DNA of 64,000 bases from an uncultured Paracoccaceae bacterium (GCA_951812615.1 CATOSU010000002.1:496001-560000), one strand, 5' to 3'. Counted from the stretch's first letter, positions 17,275-26,387 are shown. The notes: generated by a model not told the origin, from the letters alone. Made by a program: numbers and translations.

Positions 17275-18245
17275 GCCTGAAGGTTCACCCCGATCCGCAA
17301 CACCCGGCAGGCGGCCACGGGTTCCTCGAGGTTCCGGGCGGTTCCCTGCCGAACGGCCCCGTTTCGGTTGCGGTGCAGGACGCCTATTCCGGCCGCTGGC
17401 TGCATCCGGCGGAAGGCACCGAAGACGGCGAAAACTGGCGCCCGCAACGCCATGCTTTCGGCCCTTTTCAGGTGCACCGGCAAGAGCACGGCGACCGGAT
17501 CCTTATCGGCCCCGAGATTGTCAACCGGATTGGCGAATACACGCCCCTGCGTATCGAATTGAACGACCATGCCCATGACGTGACTTGGCCGGACACGATG
17601 CTGCCCGCCGCCCCGCGCGCCGAGCCGGGGCGTCTCAGCGCAACCGCGCGCCCGGTGGCGATCGCCGCCCCGGTGGCACCCGTTGCCCCGGTCGTGCCGC
17701 CTGTCCGGCCGGACATACCGAAACCTCAGCCAGAGATGGAAACGGCAGAGCCTCCGGCTTCGCGGAGATGGCTGCTGATCCTGCTGCTGGTTCTGGCCGT
17801 TGCCGCCGTGGCCGCTTTTTTCTGGTTCAACCGGGATGGCGGCGGTTCCGGCACGACCGCCACGGGCGACCCGGACCTTTGCTCGGCAGAGCGGGTGCTG
17901 TCACTGGACGGCTACACCCCCCGGATCGCGGCGGTTCGCGACTGCGGGCGCAGCGCCCTGCCGGAAACCGCGCTGCGGGTCGTTGAGGACGCCGCCGCCG
18001 CCAACAATTCCGAGGCGCTGCTGCTGTTCGGGACGCTTTACGACGATAAACACCTCGACGCCCGGATCGAAAATCTGGTCGGGCTGACCTTTTCCGACAA
18101 CCCGGCCCGGGCCGCCGAGTATTACGCCCGCGCCGCGCGGGCCGGATCGCAGGAAGCCGCCGACCGCCTTGCAACCGTCTGCAACGATCTGGCAGGCTCC
18201 AAACTGACCCTCGACGCGAGCGCCTTTGATGATTTCTGCAACTAG
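17271..18245 (+). CDS. Single-pass membrane protein with Sel1-like C-terminal repeats
   Basis: A 324-aa protein. Residues 1 to about 115 form a soluble domain of unknown type, followed by a Pro/Val/Ala-rich linker and one membrane helix at about 168-188 (WLLILLLVLAVAAVAAFFWF). The periplasmic end holds Sel1/TPR-like helical repeats (SEALLLFGTLYDD and NPARAAEYYARAARAGSQEA), a fold that binds proteins and is common in envelope adaptors. Several Cys in the periplasmic part suggest disulfides. Its ATG overlaps the srfC stop, and its 3' end overlaps the vWA gene by 20 bp. It probably links the cytosolic NTPases to the periplasmic parts of the cluster. Confidence 0.75.
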   Translation: MSLKVHPDPQHPAGGHGFLEVPGGSLPNGPVSVAVQDAYSGRWLHPAEGTEDGENWRPQRHAFGPFQVHRQEHGDRILIGPEIVNRIGEYTPLRIELNDHAHDVTWPDTMLPAAPRAEPGRLSATARPVAIAAPVAPVAPVVPPVRPDIPKPQPEMETAEPPASRRWLLILLLVLAVAAVAAFFWFNRDGGGSGTTATGDPDLCSAERVLSLDGYTPRIAAVRDCGRSALPETALRVVEDAAAANNSEALLLFGTLYDDKHLDARIENLVGLTFSDNPARAAEYYARAARAGSQEAADRLATVCNDLAGSKLTLDASAFDDFCN

Positions 18246-20148
18246 ACGCGCCTTTCTTCTTCTGGTCCTGATCCTGGCTTCCCAGTCCGGCTGGAACGCG
18301 ACGGCACTGGCGCAGGACCGGCCACTTCTGGCCGAGGGCCGCAAGACGATCTACCTTCGCGTCCTCAGCCGTCCCGGCACATTGCTGTTCGACGCGCCCG
18401 ACGGCACGGCGCAACGCCAGCTGCCGGCCTTTCAGCCGCTTTACGTCTATACCGACGGCGCTGGTTGGATGAATGTCAGCCGGTCACTGGCCGGTGGTCC
18501 CGAAGGCTGGGTGCGCCGCAAAGACGTGGTCGACTGGAAACAGAACATTGTCGCCGCCTTTACCAGCTCTGCCGGACGCAAGCGCCAGCTTTTGTTCGAC
18601 ACTGAAACGCAGCTTCGCGCGCTGATGACCCATGAATCGCTGCAGGCACAGCAGGACCGGATGCTGGCCGATGCCGTCGCGGGCAAACCCGCGCCGGATG
18701 ACGGTATCGTTGCCATCGAACCGGCAGATTTCGTAAATATCGTCGAACGGCTCTACCTGATGCCGATCCTCGATTTCCGGCAGGACCTGCACCCGCTAAA
18801 CTACGATGACAACCTGCTGATGCAGGTTGCCTCGGTTCCGCTGCGCGAAGGCGGCGAACAGGCCGGAGCGATCGCCGACGATTTCGACGCCGGGATCGTC
18901 TTTGTCTTTGACACAACCCAGTCGATGGACCCCTACATCGCCCGGACCAAGGAGGCGGTCCAGCGCATTGTCGGTGACATCCGGGACACCGAGATCGGGA
19001 CCCGTGTGCATTTCGGTGTTGTCGCCTTTCGCGACAATGACGGGGCGGTGCCGGCGCTGGGCTACCGCACACGTCTGCTGTTGCCGCTGGAACGCCGCAG
19101 CGACCCGTCGCCGGTGATCGAAACGATCCACGCCGCCACGCGGGTCGCCACAGCCAGTTCCCCCGGCTTCAACGAAGACAGCCTGGCCGGGGTCGAGGAC
19201 GCGGTCGAGGGCATCACGTGGGAGGCTGACGGCAGGGACCCGTTTGATGCCCGCGTTGTCGTGCTGATCACCGATGCCGGGCCCAAGAACCCCAACGATC
19301 CCAATGCGCGCTCGGATATCGGGCCGGCCGAATTGCAGGCAGCGGCCAAGGACAAGGGCATCGCCATCATGACCCTGCATCTGCAGACGCCGGCAGGCGG
19401 AGCGGCCCAGCACGCCTGGGCCAGGGACCAGTATGAACGGCTGTCGCGGTTTCAGGGCGATACCTATTACTACGGCATCTCGGACGGATCGCCGGAAGCG
19501 TTCGAAGCCAGCATAACCACGCTTGTGACCGCTTTGACGGATGTCATCCGCACCGCGCGGGACGAACAGCCGGTCCTGCCGCCTGAAGAGGCGGGCAATG
19601 TCGTCAATCTCGGTCTGGCCATGCAGCTGGCCTATCTCGGGCGGCTGCGGGACACACAGGCGCCGGATGTGATCCGGGGCTGGATCTCCGAACGCGCGGT
19701 TGAGGATCCGTCCCGCCTGGCCGTCGAGCCCCGGCTGCTGGTCACCAGGAACGAACTGGCGACCATGGCCGACCTGTTGTCAGAGCTTCTGACGCTGGGC
19801 GAGCAAAGCCGCAATGCCGAGGATGCCGCAAGCTTCTTCACACAGGTGCGCGATGTCGTGGCCCGCATGGCCCGAAATCCCGACCGCCTGCTTGACCCTG
19901 ACAGCGACACGTTGGGCGGGGCACTGGAATTCCTCGAAGACCTGCCCTACGAAAGCCAGCTTATGCTCACGACCGAGGCCCGCTGGCAGCAAAGCGCGAT
20001 GAACCGGCGGCAAATCCTCGACGGGGTGCGCCAGAAGCTGGTGCTGTATCGCAAGTGGCTGCTGGATCCGACGATCTGGACACCGCTTTCAGAAAACGCG
20101 CCGGACGGGGAATATGTGTTTGCCATGCCCTTCGACGTCCTGCCCTGA
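18226..20148 (+). CDS. Secreted SH3b and von Willebrand A domain protein
   Basis: A 640-aa exported protein. A signal peptide (AFLLLVLILASQSGWNATALAQ) is followed by an SH3b-type domain at about residues 40-105 (IYLRVLSRPGTLLFDAPDG and EGWVRRKDVV). A vWA domain spans about 222-430 with a MIDAS of the form D229-T-T-Q-S233 and the later Asp of LLITDAGPKN region, so metal binding is likely. The C-terminal 200 residues are helical. The vWA part resembles the periplasmic region of the T6SS-associated kinase PpkA. SH3b domains often touch peptidoglycan. It overlaps the preceding gene by 20 bp; the ABC ATPase starts 3 bp after its stop. Confidence 0.82.
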   Translation: MMISATRRAFLLLVLILASQSGWNATALAQDRPLLAEGRKTIYLRVLSRPGTLLFDAPDGTAQRQLPAFQPLYVYTDGAGWMNVSRSLAGGPEGWVRRKDVVDWKQNIVAAFTSSAGRKRQLLFDTETQLRALMTHESLQAQQDRMLADAVAGKPAPDDGIVAIEPADFVNIVERLYLMPILDFRQDLHPLNYDDNLLMQVASVPLREGGEQAGAIADDFDAGIVFVFDTTQSMDPYIARTKEAVQRIVGDIRDTEIGTRVHFGVVAFRDNDGAVPALGYRTRLLLPLERRSDPSPVIETIHAATRVATASSPGFNEDSLAGVEDAVEGITWEADGRDPFDARVVVLITDAGPKNPNDPNARSDIGPAELQAAAKDKGIAIMTLHLQTPAGGAAQHAWARDQYERLSRFQGDTYYYGISDGSPEAFEASITTLVTALTDVIRTARDEQPVLPPEEAGNVVNLGLAMQLAYLGRLRDTQAPDVIRGWISERAVEDPSRLAVEPRLLVTRNELATMADLLSELLTLGEQSRNAEDAASFFTQVRDVVARMARNPDRLLDPDSDTLGGALEFLEDLPYESQLMLTTEARWQQSAMNRRQILDGVRQKLVLYRKWLLDPTIWTPLSENAPDGEYVFAMPFDVLP

Positions 20149-20151
20149 GCG

Positions 20152-20859
20152 ATGTCCGGTCTGCATCTTCGGAACGGCTGGATCGGATTATCCGATGGCG
20201 ATACGCGGTTCCGGCTGGAGATTGACCGGCTCGAAATTTCTCCCGGAGACGTGGTTGCCCTGACCGGTGCCAGCGGCTCGGGCAAGACGCTGGCGCTGGA
20301 ACTGCTGGGGCTGCTGCGCGCGCCCGGATCGGGCACGGGATACAGCCATGACGACACCGATCTGGCCGCGCTCTGGGCCGGTGGCGCCCGCGGCTCGGCG
20401 CTTGCCCGGACCCGGGGACAGCTGTTCGGGTTCGTGCCACAGACCGGCGGGCTGGTGCCGTTCCTGACGGTGATGGAAAACATCCGCCTGCCTCAGCGGC
20501 TCACCCACCGCCCGGACGACGCGTGGATCACTCATCTGACAGAGCGGCTGGGACTGACCGGGCTTGGGGCGGTGTCGCCCGCAAACCTCTCTATCGGTCA
20601 GCGGCAGCGCGTCGCGATCGCCCGCGCGCTGGCCCACCGGCCACCCTTTGTCATCGCTGACGAACCCACCGCTGCACTGGACCCCGAGAATGCCGAAACC
20701 GTTCTGACGCTGTTTCTGGACATGGCCCGCGAACGGGAGACCGGCGTGATCGTCGCCAGCCACGATCTCGACCGCATTGCACGCCACGGCATCCGGCATC
20801 TGCCGCTGACGGTCCGGGCCGGGGACCCGGTGATCAGCCGGCTGGAGGGCGGGCTATGA
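20152..20859 (+). CDS. ABC transporter ATP-binding protein (LolD/FtsE/MacB type)
   Basis: A 235-aa ATPase. Walker A is GASGSGKT at residues 39-46, the Q loop lies in FGFVPQTGG, the signature is LSIGQRQRVAIARAL, Walker B is FVIADEPTAALD and the switch His is in IVASHDLDRI. The size and sequence style fit the LolD/FtsE/MacB class, which couples to FtsX-fold membrane proteins and works by mechanotransmission rather than import. The permease gene overlaps its 3' end by 4 bp. The neighbours are secreted proteins, so the pair may act on them from the inside rather than transport a small solute. Confidence 0.88.
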   Translation: MSGLHLRNGWIGLSDGDTRFRLEIDRLEISPGDVVALTGASGSGKTLALELLGLLRAPGSGTGYSHDDTDLAALWAGGARGSALARTRGQLFGFVPQTGGLVPFLTVMENIRLPQRLTHRPDDAWITHLTERLGLTGLGAVSPANLSIGQRQRVAIARALAHRPPFVIADEPTAALDPENAETVLTLFLDMARERETGVIVASHDLDRIARHGIRHLPLTVRAGDPVISRLEGGL

Positions 20860-22052
20860 TCGTGGCGGAACTGGCGCTGACAGCCCTGTGGAAGGACCGG
20901 TTCTTCCTGCTGGCGAACACAGCCATCATGGTCGGTGTGCTGGTGCCGCTGCTGGTGCTGCTGGGGGTCAAGAACGGCGTCTATTCGGCACTGATCGGCG
21001 AACTTATGGCCGATCCCGCCACGCTCCAGATCGACACCGCCGGCAATGCCTCGTTTTCCGACGCAGACATCGATCCCTTGCGGCAATGGCCGGAAATCGC
21101 CTTTCTCACGCCCAAGATCCGCGGTCAGTTCGACTATATGAACGTCCGCGCAAAGGACGGCCCGCGCATCCGGCCGGCCCTGATCGTGCCATCCGGCACC
21201 GGGGATCCGACTCTGCCCGAGGGGGCCCTGATTGCCGCCGGCAAGGTCGCCGTCAGCGCACAGCTTGCGCGGCAGCTCGATCTGGAAACGGGGGCAGAAT
21301 TGCAACTGATCAGCCAGGCCGAAAACCGTCCGCGTCAGCTGGTGCTGCCCGCAACCGTCAGCGCCGTCCTGCCGGACGAGGCCGCGGCAGGCGCCGTCAT
21401 TCTTGCCCCGTTCGAAACGCTGGACCTGATCGAGGCTTTCTACGAGTCCTATGCCCTGCCTGATCACGGCATTACCCACGGGCGCGACCTGACCGAACGG
21501 GTCCCGGCCTATGAAGGCATCCGCGTCTATGCCCGCGATCTCGACGGCCTGGCCGAATTGCAGAGCCGCATCGAGACCGAACTGAGCATCCGCACCACTG
21601 CCCGCACCCGCGATGTCGAGGCGCTGCTCGGGCTGGGCCGCAACCTCAACCTCGCCATGAGCCTCACCGCCGCCCTCGCCACCATCGGCCTTGGCGCGGC
21701 GCTGGTTCTGGCCTTCTGGTCGGACGTGGCGCGCAAGCGCGGTGTGCTGGCAACCATTGCCCTGCTCGGCGTCCCCAGCCTGCAACTCGCGCTGTTCCCG
21801 GTCGTGCAGGCGCTGGCGACCGCGATGCTGAGCCTCGTGCTGGCCTTTGCCGCAACAGCCATGGTCGGCCCGCTGGCCCGCCGCCTGTTCGGGCAGGGCC
21901 TGCCGGAGGACGCCGCGCTGCTGATCATCGCGCCGGTGCAGGCCGCATTCATTGCGCTGGCCGTGCTGGCGCTTACGGCCTGCGCAGCGGCGGTGGCCGC
22001 ATGGTCCGTGCAGCGTCTGGACCCGGCCGTAGTATTGCGGGACATGCCATGA
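20856..22052 (+). CDS. FtsX/MacB-fold ABC permease
   Basis: A 398-aa membrane protein with one N-terminal helix (FFLLANTAIMVGVLVPLLVLLGV), a periplasmic domain of about 220 residues, and three C-terminal helices (about 260-285, 300-340 and 350-390). This is the topology of FtsX, LolC/E and MacB. The cytoplasmic coupling helix region AFWSDVARKRGVLATIALLG is typical of the family. It overlaps both the ATPase gene and the next gene by ATGA, which strongly suggests a fixed complex of ATPase, permease and the secreted FGE-fold protein. There is no lipoprotein-release partner (LolA/B) nearby. Confidence 0.85.
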   Translation: MIVAELALTALWKDRFFLLANTAIMVGVLVPLLVLLGVKNGVYSALIGELMADPATLQIDTAGNASFSDADIDPLRQWPEIAFLTPKIRGQFDYMNVRAKDGPRIRPALIVPSGTGDPTLPEGALIAAGKVAVSAQLARQLDLETGAELQLISQAENRPRQLVLPATVSAVLPDEAAAGAVILAPFETLDLIEAFYESYALPDHGITHGRDLTERVPAYEGIRVYARDLDGLAELQSRIETELSIRTTARTRDVEALLGLGRNLNLAMSLTAALATIGLGAALVLAFWSDVARKRGVLATIALLGVPSLQLALFPVVQALATAMLSLVLAFAATAMVGPLARRLFGQGLPEDAALLIIAPVQAAFIALAVLALTACAAAVAAWSVQRLDPAVVLRDMP

Positions 22053-23596
22053 GACGCCTTCTGCTCCTGTTGCCGGTGCTCTGCGCGTCGAATGCCACCG
22101 CCCAGACCCCATGGCCAGCGGAATTCTTCGATCCCGCCGCGGATACCCGGCCTGCCGACCTGATCCTGCCGATGCCCTGCGGCGCGGCAATGGCGTTTCA
22201 ACGGGTCGACGTCCCCGTCGATGCCGCCGACCCGCTGGCCGACCGCCGCCTGCGGTTGGGCCAGTCCGGGAACACCACCGGCTATTCGGACTATTTCCAC
22301 ACCGCCTATCTGCGCGGCCCGTTCCCCGGCGACACACCGGATACAACCCATTTCTACATAGCCCGGTACGAACTGACACGCGGCCAGTACCGTGCGCTTC
22401 AGGGGGACTGTGCTCTGCCAGAGCGCGGTGACCGGATCGCCCAGGGCGGTCTTAGCTGGCACGCGGCGCAGACCGTGGCGCAGAGCTACACCGGATGGCT
22501 CTACGAAAATGCGCAGGGCCGCCTGCCCCGCGCCGGCGCCGCGCTGGGTTTCCTGCGCCTGCCCACCGAAACGGAATGGGAATACGCGGTGCGCGGTGGT
22601 GCCCGGGTGGACACAGCGGTATTTTCCCAGATCCGGTTTTTCGGCGACGCACCGTTGCGGGATTTCGCCCGGTTTCAGGGGGCGGGCTCGGGCAGTGGCC
22701 GGCTGGGCCCGGTCGGCGTCCGGCAACCCAATCCGCTGGGCCTCTATGACGTTTACGGCAATGCCGAGGAACTTATGCACGGGTTTTACAACATGAACGC
22801 GGTCGGACGCCTGCACGGCCAGACCGGCGGCATCGTTGCCCGGGGCGGGTCCGCGCTGTCGGCTGCCGGGCAGATCTCCAGCGCCCAGCGCATCGAGTAC
22901 CCGATTTTCGACCCGCAGACCGGCCAGCCGCTCAGCAGCGAAACCTTCGGGCTGCGGCTGGTCATTTCGACCCATGTCGCCATATCCGAAGCCGACCTTG
23001 CCGATATCCGCCGGCGCTGGTCGGATATGGTGTCCGGCGCCGATGACGATCTGGCCGACCCCGCCGATACACTCGCCGCCCTGATCGAAGGTGAAGCCGA
23101 CCCGCGCCGTGTCCGCGCCCTGACCGACCTGCAGCTGGAACTGCGCCGCAACCGCGAGCAGGTCCGCAGCGCCCTGCGCCAATCCGCGCGGGCGACCATG
23201 CTGTCCGGGGCAACCTTCGTCGAAACGATCAACGAAAACGCGGTTGAAATTGAAACCAAGGCCGCAAATATCCGGATGCTGACCGAGCTGCAAAACGCCA
23301 AGGACCGAAGCGATCTGTTCAAACGGCAACTGCGCGGCCATGTCGAACAGATTGCCGAACTGCGCCGGCTGCAGCAGATTTACCTGCTGACCTACCGCGC
23401 CACGCTCGGCACGCTCAGCAGCGATTTCGCGGCGGACGACCTGGTCAAGGTCTATGACGTGCTGAGCGAGGAGCTGCGCCTGTCGGACCGCGCGGACCTG
23501 CAACACTCCGTAACCCGGTTCTGGGACGATCTGACGGAATTTGCCGACCGGTCCGATATGGATAACGCGGCCTTGCTCGATCTCGCGCTGAACTGA
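22049..23596 (+). CDS. Secreted FGE/sulfatase-modifying-factor fold protein with C-terminal coiled coil
   Basis: A 515-aa exported protein (signal peptide RRLLLLLPVLCASNATA). Residues about 30-320 form a formylglycine-generating-enzyme-type domain with the landmarks IARYELTRGQYRAL, LSWHAAQTVAQSYTGWL, LRLPTETEWEYAVRGG, NPLGLYDVYGNAEELM and the closing GLRLVI. The Cys pair of catalytic FGE near that end is absent, so it is probably a binding module rather than an oxidase. The last 180 residues form long charged helices predicted as coiled coil. The start overlaps the permease stop (ATGA); an earlier in-frame ATG at 22001 would lie inside the permease gene and lacks a signal peptide. Its partner is unknown. 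Confidence 0.8.
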   Translation: MRRLLLLLPVLCASNATAQTPWPAEFFDPAADTRPADLILPMPCGAAMAFQRVDVPVDAADPLADRRLRLGQSGNTTGYSDYFHTAYLRGPFPGDTPDTTHFYIARYELTRGQYRALQGDCALPERGDRIAQGGLSWHAAQTVAQSYTGWLYENAQGRLPRAGAALGFLRLPTETEWEYAVRGGARVDTAVFSQIRFFGDAPLRDFARFQGAGSGSGRLGPVGVRQPNPLGLYDVYGNAEELMHGFYNMNAVGRLHGQTGGIVARGGSALSAAGQISSAQRIEYPIFDPQTGQPLSSETFGLRLVISTHVAISEADLADIRRRWSDMVSGADDDLADPADTLAALIEGEADPRRVRALTDLQLELRRNREQVRSALRQSARATMLSGATFVETINENAVEIETKAANIRMLTELQNAKDRSDLFKRQLRGHVEQIAELRRLQQIYLLTYRATLGTLSSDFAADDLVKVYDVLSEELRLSDRADLQHSVTRFWDDLTEFADRSDMDNAALLDLALN

Positions 23597-23750
23597 TACC
23601 CGGCCCGGATTTCCGCTCAAAACCATGCTGTCAGGGCGAAAACCTTGACTCCGACAAGCAGCCTTGTTGGACTCCAGCAGCTTCCCCGGTGAAATTTTAC
23701 CGCCGGATCCCTATATTTCCATATTGAGACGTTAATCTCGGGGTGAGGAA

Positions 23751-25052
23751 ATGTTTGTCAAACACATGTTTGTCGCGCTGATCGCAGGCAGCCTCATTGC
23801 CGTGCCGGCCGAAAAGGCCCGCGCCGACGATACCGCCGCCATTCTTGGCGCGGCAGCGCTCATCGGCGGCATCGTCCTGCATCAGGCGCACCGCAAGAAA
23901 CAGCGCGACCGGGCGGCGTCACAGCAGCGCCAGTCGCAACGGCAATCCACCACGCAGAGGCGCTCTGCGCCGACCCTGTCCGCCGCTCAGCTGGAACTGA
24001 ACCGGACCCAGCAGAGTGCGCTGAACTACTTCGGCTATGATGTCGGGGCGGTCGACGGCATCCTTGGCCGCAAGAGCCGCGCCGGAGCATCGGCCTATCA
24101 GGCGGATATGGGCTATCCCGCCGATGGCACCCTGAACGCCGAGGAACGGGCCTTCCTGATCTCGTCGCATCAGCGCGCCCTCGCAAGCGCACATGTCGCA
24201 CCATATGACAGCATCGTCGCCAGCGAAGGTCAGCGCGGGCTGCTTAAGACCTATCACAACGAGGCGATGGGCATTCCCACGCCCGACCCCGGTGTTCGGG
24301 TTGTCGCCACCCTGCCCGACCCGGCACCGGCGCCTGAAACCCTGACTGCCAAAACGGTGACCTCCGAGGCCACCCTGCCCTCGTTCAATTTCGGTCAGGA
24401 GGGCGCATCGATTGCCGAACATTGCAGCGAGATCAACCTTCTGACAGCCGCCAATGGCGGTCTGACAACCGCCGCCGACATGCGCGACCCGGACATGGCC
24501 CTGAACGAACAGTTCTGCCTTGCCCGTACACAGGCCATGGCCGAAGGCGCCCGGGTGGAGGCCACAATTACCGATCTGACCCCGGCCCTGATCGAACAGC
24601 GCTGCCGGGGTCTGACCCGCGCTATGCGAGCCACGATCACACAATTGCCGGAAGCCTCTCCGAAAAACGTGATGCGCAGCACCGAGAAGGTGATACGCGC
24701 GTCGGGCCAGCCAAGGGACCAACTGGTCGCGGCCGGTCAGGTCTGTCTTGGCGTCGGCTATCGCACCGATGACGTGGACATGGCGCTGGCCGCCGGCGTT
24801 CTGCTGTCAACCGCCGGGAAACCCGGCTACGGCGAAATCGTCAGCCACCACATGGCGCAGGGCTTCGGCGTCACCGGCGCCGATCCGGATCTGAGCAATG
24901 CCTGGATGGATTTCGCGCTGAAAGCCGAAACGGGCGGCAACCGGGTTCTGGGCCAGACACCGGACCGCCTTGCCATACTGGCTGCCGCTTCGGGCCAAGA
25001 GGTGCAGGACACCGCATCGCTGCCGGCTTTCCCCAGTTCCGCCAAGAACTGA
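23751..25052 (+). CDS. Secreted peptidoglycan-binding-domain protein
   Basis: A 433-aa exported protein. A signal peptide (MFVALIAGSLIAVPAEKARA) and a second hydrophobic stretch (AAILGAAALIGGIVL) are followed by an Arg/Gln-rich linker and a PG_binding_1-type domain at about 78-140 (TQQSALNYFGYDVGAVDGIL, then GRKSRAGASAYQADMGYPADG). The remaining 270 residues contain conserved-looking Cys (EHCSEI, EQFCLA, EQRCRGL, GQVCLG) but no recognised domain. It is 154 bp downstream of the FGE-fold gene, so it may have its own promoter, yet it fits the envelope theme of the cluster. Its linkage to the system is inferred from position. Confidence 0.78.
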   Translation: MFVKHMFVALIAGSLIAVPAEKARADDTAAILGAAALIGGIVLHQAHRKKQRDRAASQQRQSQRQSTTQRRSAPTLSAAQLELNRTQQSALNYFGYDVGAVDGILGRKSRAGASAYQADMGYPADGTLNAEERAFLISSHQRALASAHVAPYDSIVASEGQRGLLKTYHNEAMGIPTPDPGVRVVATLPDPAPAPETLTAKTVTSEATLPSFNFGQEGASIAEHCSEINLLTAANGGLTTAADMRDPDMALNEQFCLARTQAMAEGARVEATITDLTPALIEQRCRGLTRAMRATITQLPEASPKNVMRSTEKVIRASGQPRDQLVAAGQVCLGVGYRTDDVDMALAAGVLLSTAGKPGYGEIVSHHMAQGFGVTGADPDLSNAWMDFALKAETGGNRVLGQTPDRLAILAAASGQEVQDTASLPAFPSSAKN

Positions 25053-25149
25053 CGCCGATCTCCCGCCGCTGGTCGGGCGCTGCGGCGAGTTGCGTACAAA
25101 CAGACATGTGGGTCGGACCTGGCTTTGTCACGGACCACCCGATGGGGGC

Positions 25150-25545
25150 ATGCCAGTGCCTGACGGGTATAGTCGGGATGGTCTGGCCGATCATGCCATC
25201 GTCGCTTGGGACGGAAAACGATCAGCTGCACGCGCTATGGGCGATGCGATGTCGATCCTGGAGAACAAGGCCAGGGTGACCGTGCTGTGTGTTGGGAAGG
25301 CTGCACCGAAGGGCACGGACCGGCTGATCCGGAACCTTGAACGGCATGGCATCAACGTGGACCTCGTTATCAAACCCAGGCATCACTCGATCGGAAATAC
25401 TGTGCTGGAAACAACAACTGAACTCGACGCCCAGCTTATCGTAATGGGGGCCTACGAACACAGCAAGTTTTCTCATGATCTGTTCGGAGGCCCAACAACG
25501 GACGTGATTTCCAACACGAAAGTTCCGGTTTTCCTGTCACATTAG
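25150..25545 (+). pseudogene. Universal stress protein, C-terminal domain only (truncated)
   Basis: The 131-aa product corresponds to the second UspA domain of the two-domain (about 280 aa) universal stress proteins common in Rhodobacterales. Visible landmarks are DHAIVAWDGKRSAARAM near the start and LIVMGAYEHSKFSHDLFGG at the end, where the Gly-rich ATP-binding loop lies. The first domain is missing: upstream is the end of the peptidoglycan-binding gene and about 100 bp of unrelated sequence. The ATG at 25150 may allow expression of a single domain, but the most economical reading is a 5'-truncated gene at the edge of the unstable region. Confidence 0.65.
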
Positions 25546-25777
25546 GAACCATAAAATGGGTCCTTCGTAAGGGTTTCCCAGGACCGGAGAGAGTTTGATG
25601 GCCAATGACAGCGCATTCGATCTCTGAGCCGGCTAGATTTCTGATACAGGGCGGACCGTGGCAACCGGTAGGTCAATCACCGGAATAAAATAGAAACTCA
25701 TGGGTCGCGCGTTTTGCCCCGGCATAATCAAGCCAAGTCGGGCCGCATCTTTTGCACCCGTTTCTCGGAGGAAGTTT
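25546..25777. other. Intergenic junction with a 9-codon gene-start remnant
   Basis: A ribosome site and ATG at 25598 open a frame MANDSAFDL that stops at 25627. It looks like the beginning of a gene cut off by a rearrangement rather than a real small protein. The rest of the interval up to the SDR fragment shows no coding signal. Confidence 0.35.
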
Positions 25778-26071
25778 ATGAAAGTAGCACTGACAGGTGG
25801 CGCCACGGGGATCGGGGCCGCAGCAGCGGCACAATTGAAAGAGGCGGGGCACGAAGTCACCGCTTTTGACATCCATGAACCGACAAAGAATGTCGACAAA
25901 TGGATCAGGACCGACCTCAGCGATCCGGTTTCTATTGCAGCTGCCGTTGTACGGGCCGAGGGCCCCTATGACGCGCTCCTCAACAACGCGGGTCAGGGTC
26001 GCGGAGCAGATGAGCCATTAGGTCTTGAAGCAGCGCGACTTGAGAGCGTTAGAAATGTATCCCGTTCCTGA
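25778..26071 (+). pseudogene. Short-chain dehydrogenase, N-terminal fragment
   Basis: The first 70-75 codons are a clear SDR Rossmann start: the nucleotide loop TGGATGIGAAAA, the acidic residue region FDIHEP and the structural NNAG motif. After LLNNAG the similarity ends and the frame runs out at 26071, without the catalytic Tyr-x-x-x-Lys. A GGAGGA ribosome site precedes the ATG at 25778. The gene is therefore truncated near position 26000, where its 3' part was replaced by the segment carrying the minus-strand small gene. It cannot be enzymatically active. Confidence 0.75.
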
Positions 26072-26282
26072 TCATCAAATCTGCCACTTCCGTACGCGGA
26101 TCATAATCTGCGTGATCCAACCCGATATCGCGGCGATACCGTCGGTTCATGGGAAGTGCGCCCTGCAACCGAAGAAACAATCTCGCCATTGCGCCCAGGC
26201 GTTTTAACGTCGGTTTGACCTCTGCGAGGGGTAGGTCGATTATGGTGCTGCGAGCGGGGGAGGTGTTGGTTGCGTATGTCAT
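26049..26282 (-). CDS. Small basic hypothetical protein (possibly DUF1127-like)
   Basis: A 77-aa basic protein (start MTYATNTSPA). The N-terminus and the segment RYRRDIGLDHADYDPR loosely recall DUF1127 small proteins of Rhodobacterales, but the classical RELxDLGI core is not evident. It has a fair ribosome site (AAAGGAT, 7 bp before the ATG). Its 3' end overlaps the broken SDR fragment by 23 bp, which fits the junction seen there. The function is unknown, and expression is uncertain. Confidence 0.45.
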   Translation of the reverse strand: MTYATNTSPARSTIIDLPLAEVKPTLKRLGAMARLFLRLQGALPMNRRYRRDIGLDHADYDPRTEVADLMIRNGIHF

Positions 26283-26387
26283 TTCTTGATCCTTTTTGGG
26301 TGTCTATCTGACTGATCCCAATCTGCCCGCCCGCCGTTATCCCGCCATTTGCCGGAGCGTGAAATCCTTGCTTTTTTGCATTTGCCC

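Noticed and set aside
21527-23626. A 699-codon minus-strand frame opposite the permease and FGE-fold genes
   Set aside because: Same reason: shadow of real genes, no motif, no ribosome site.
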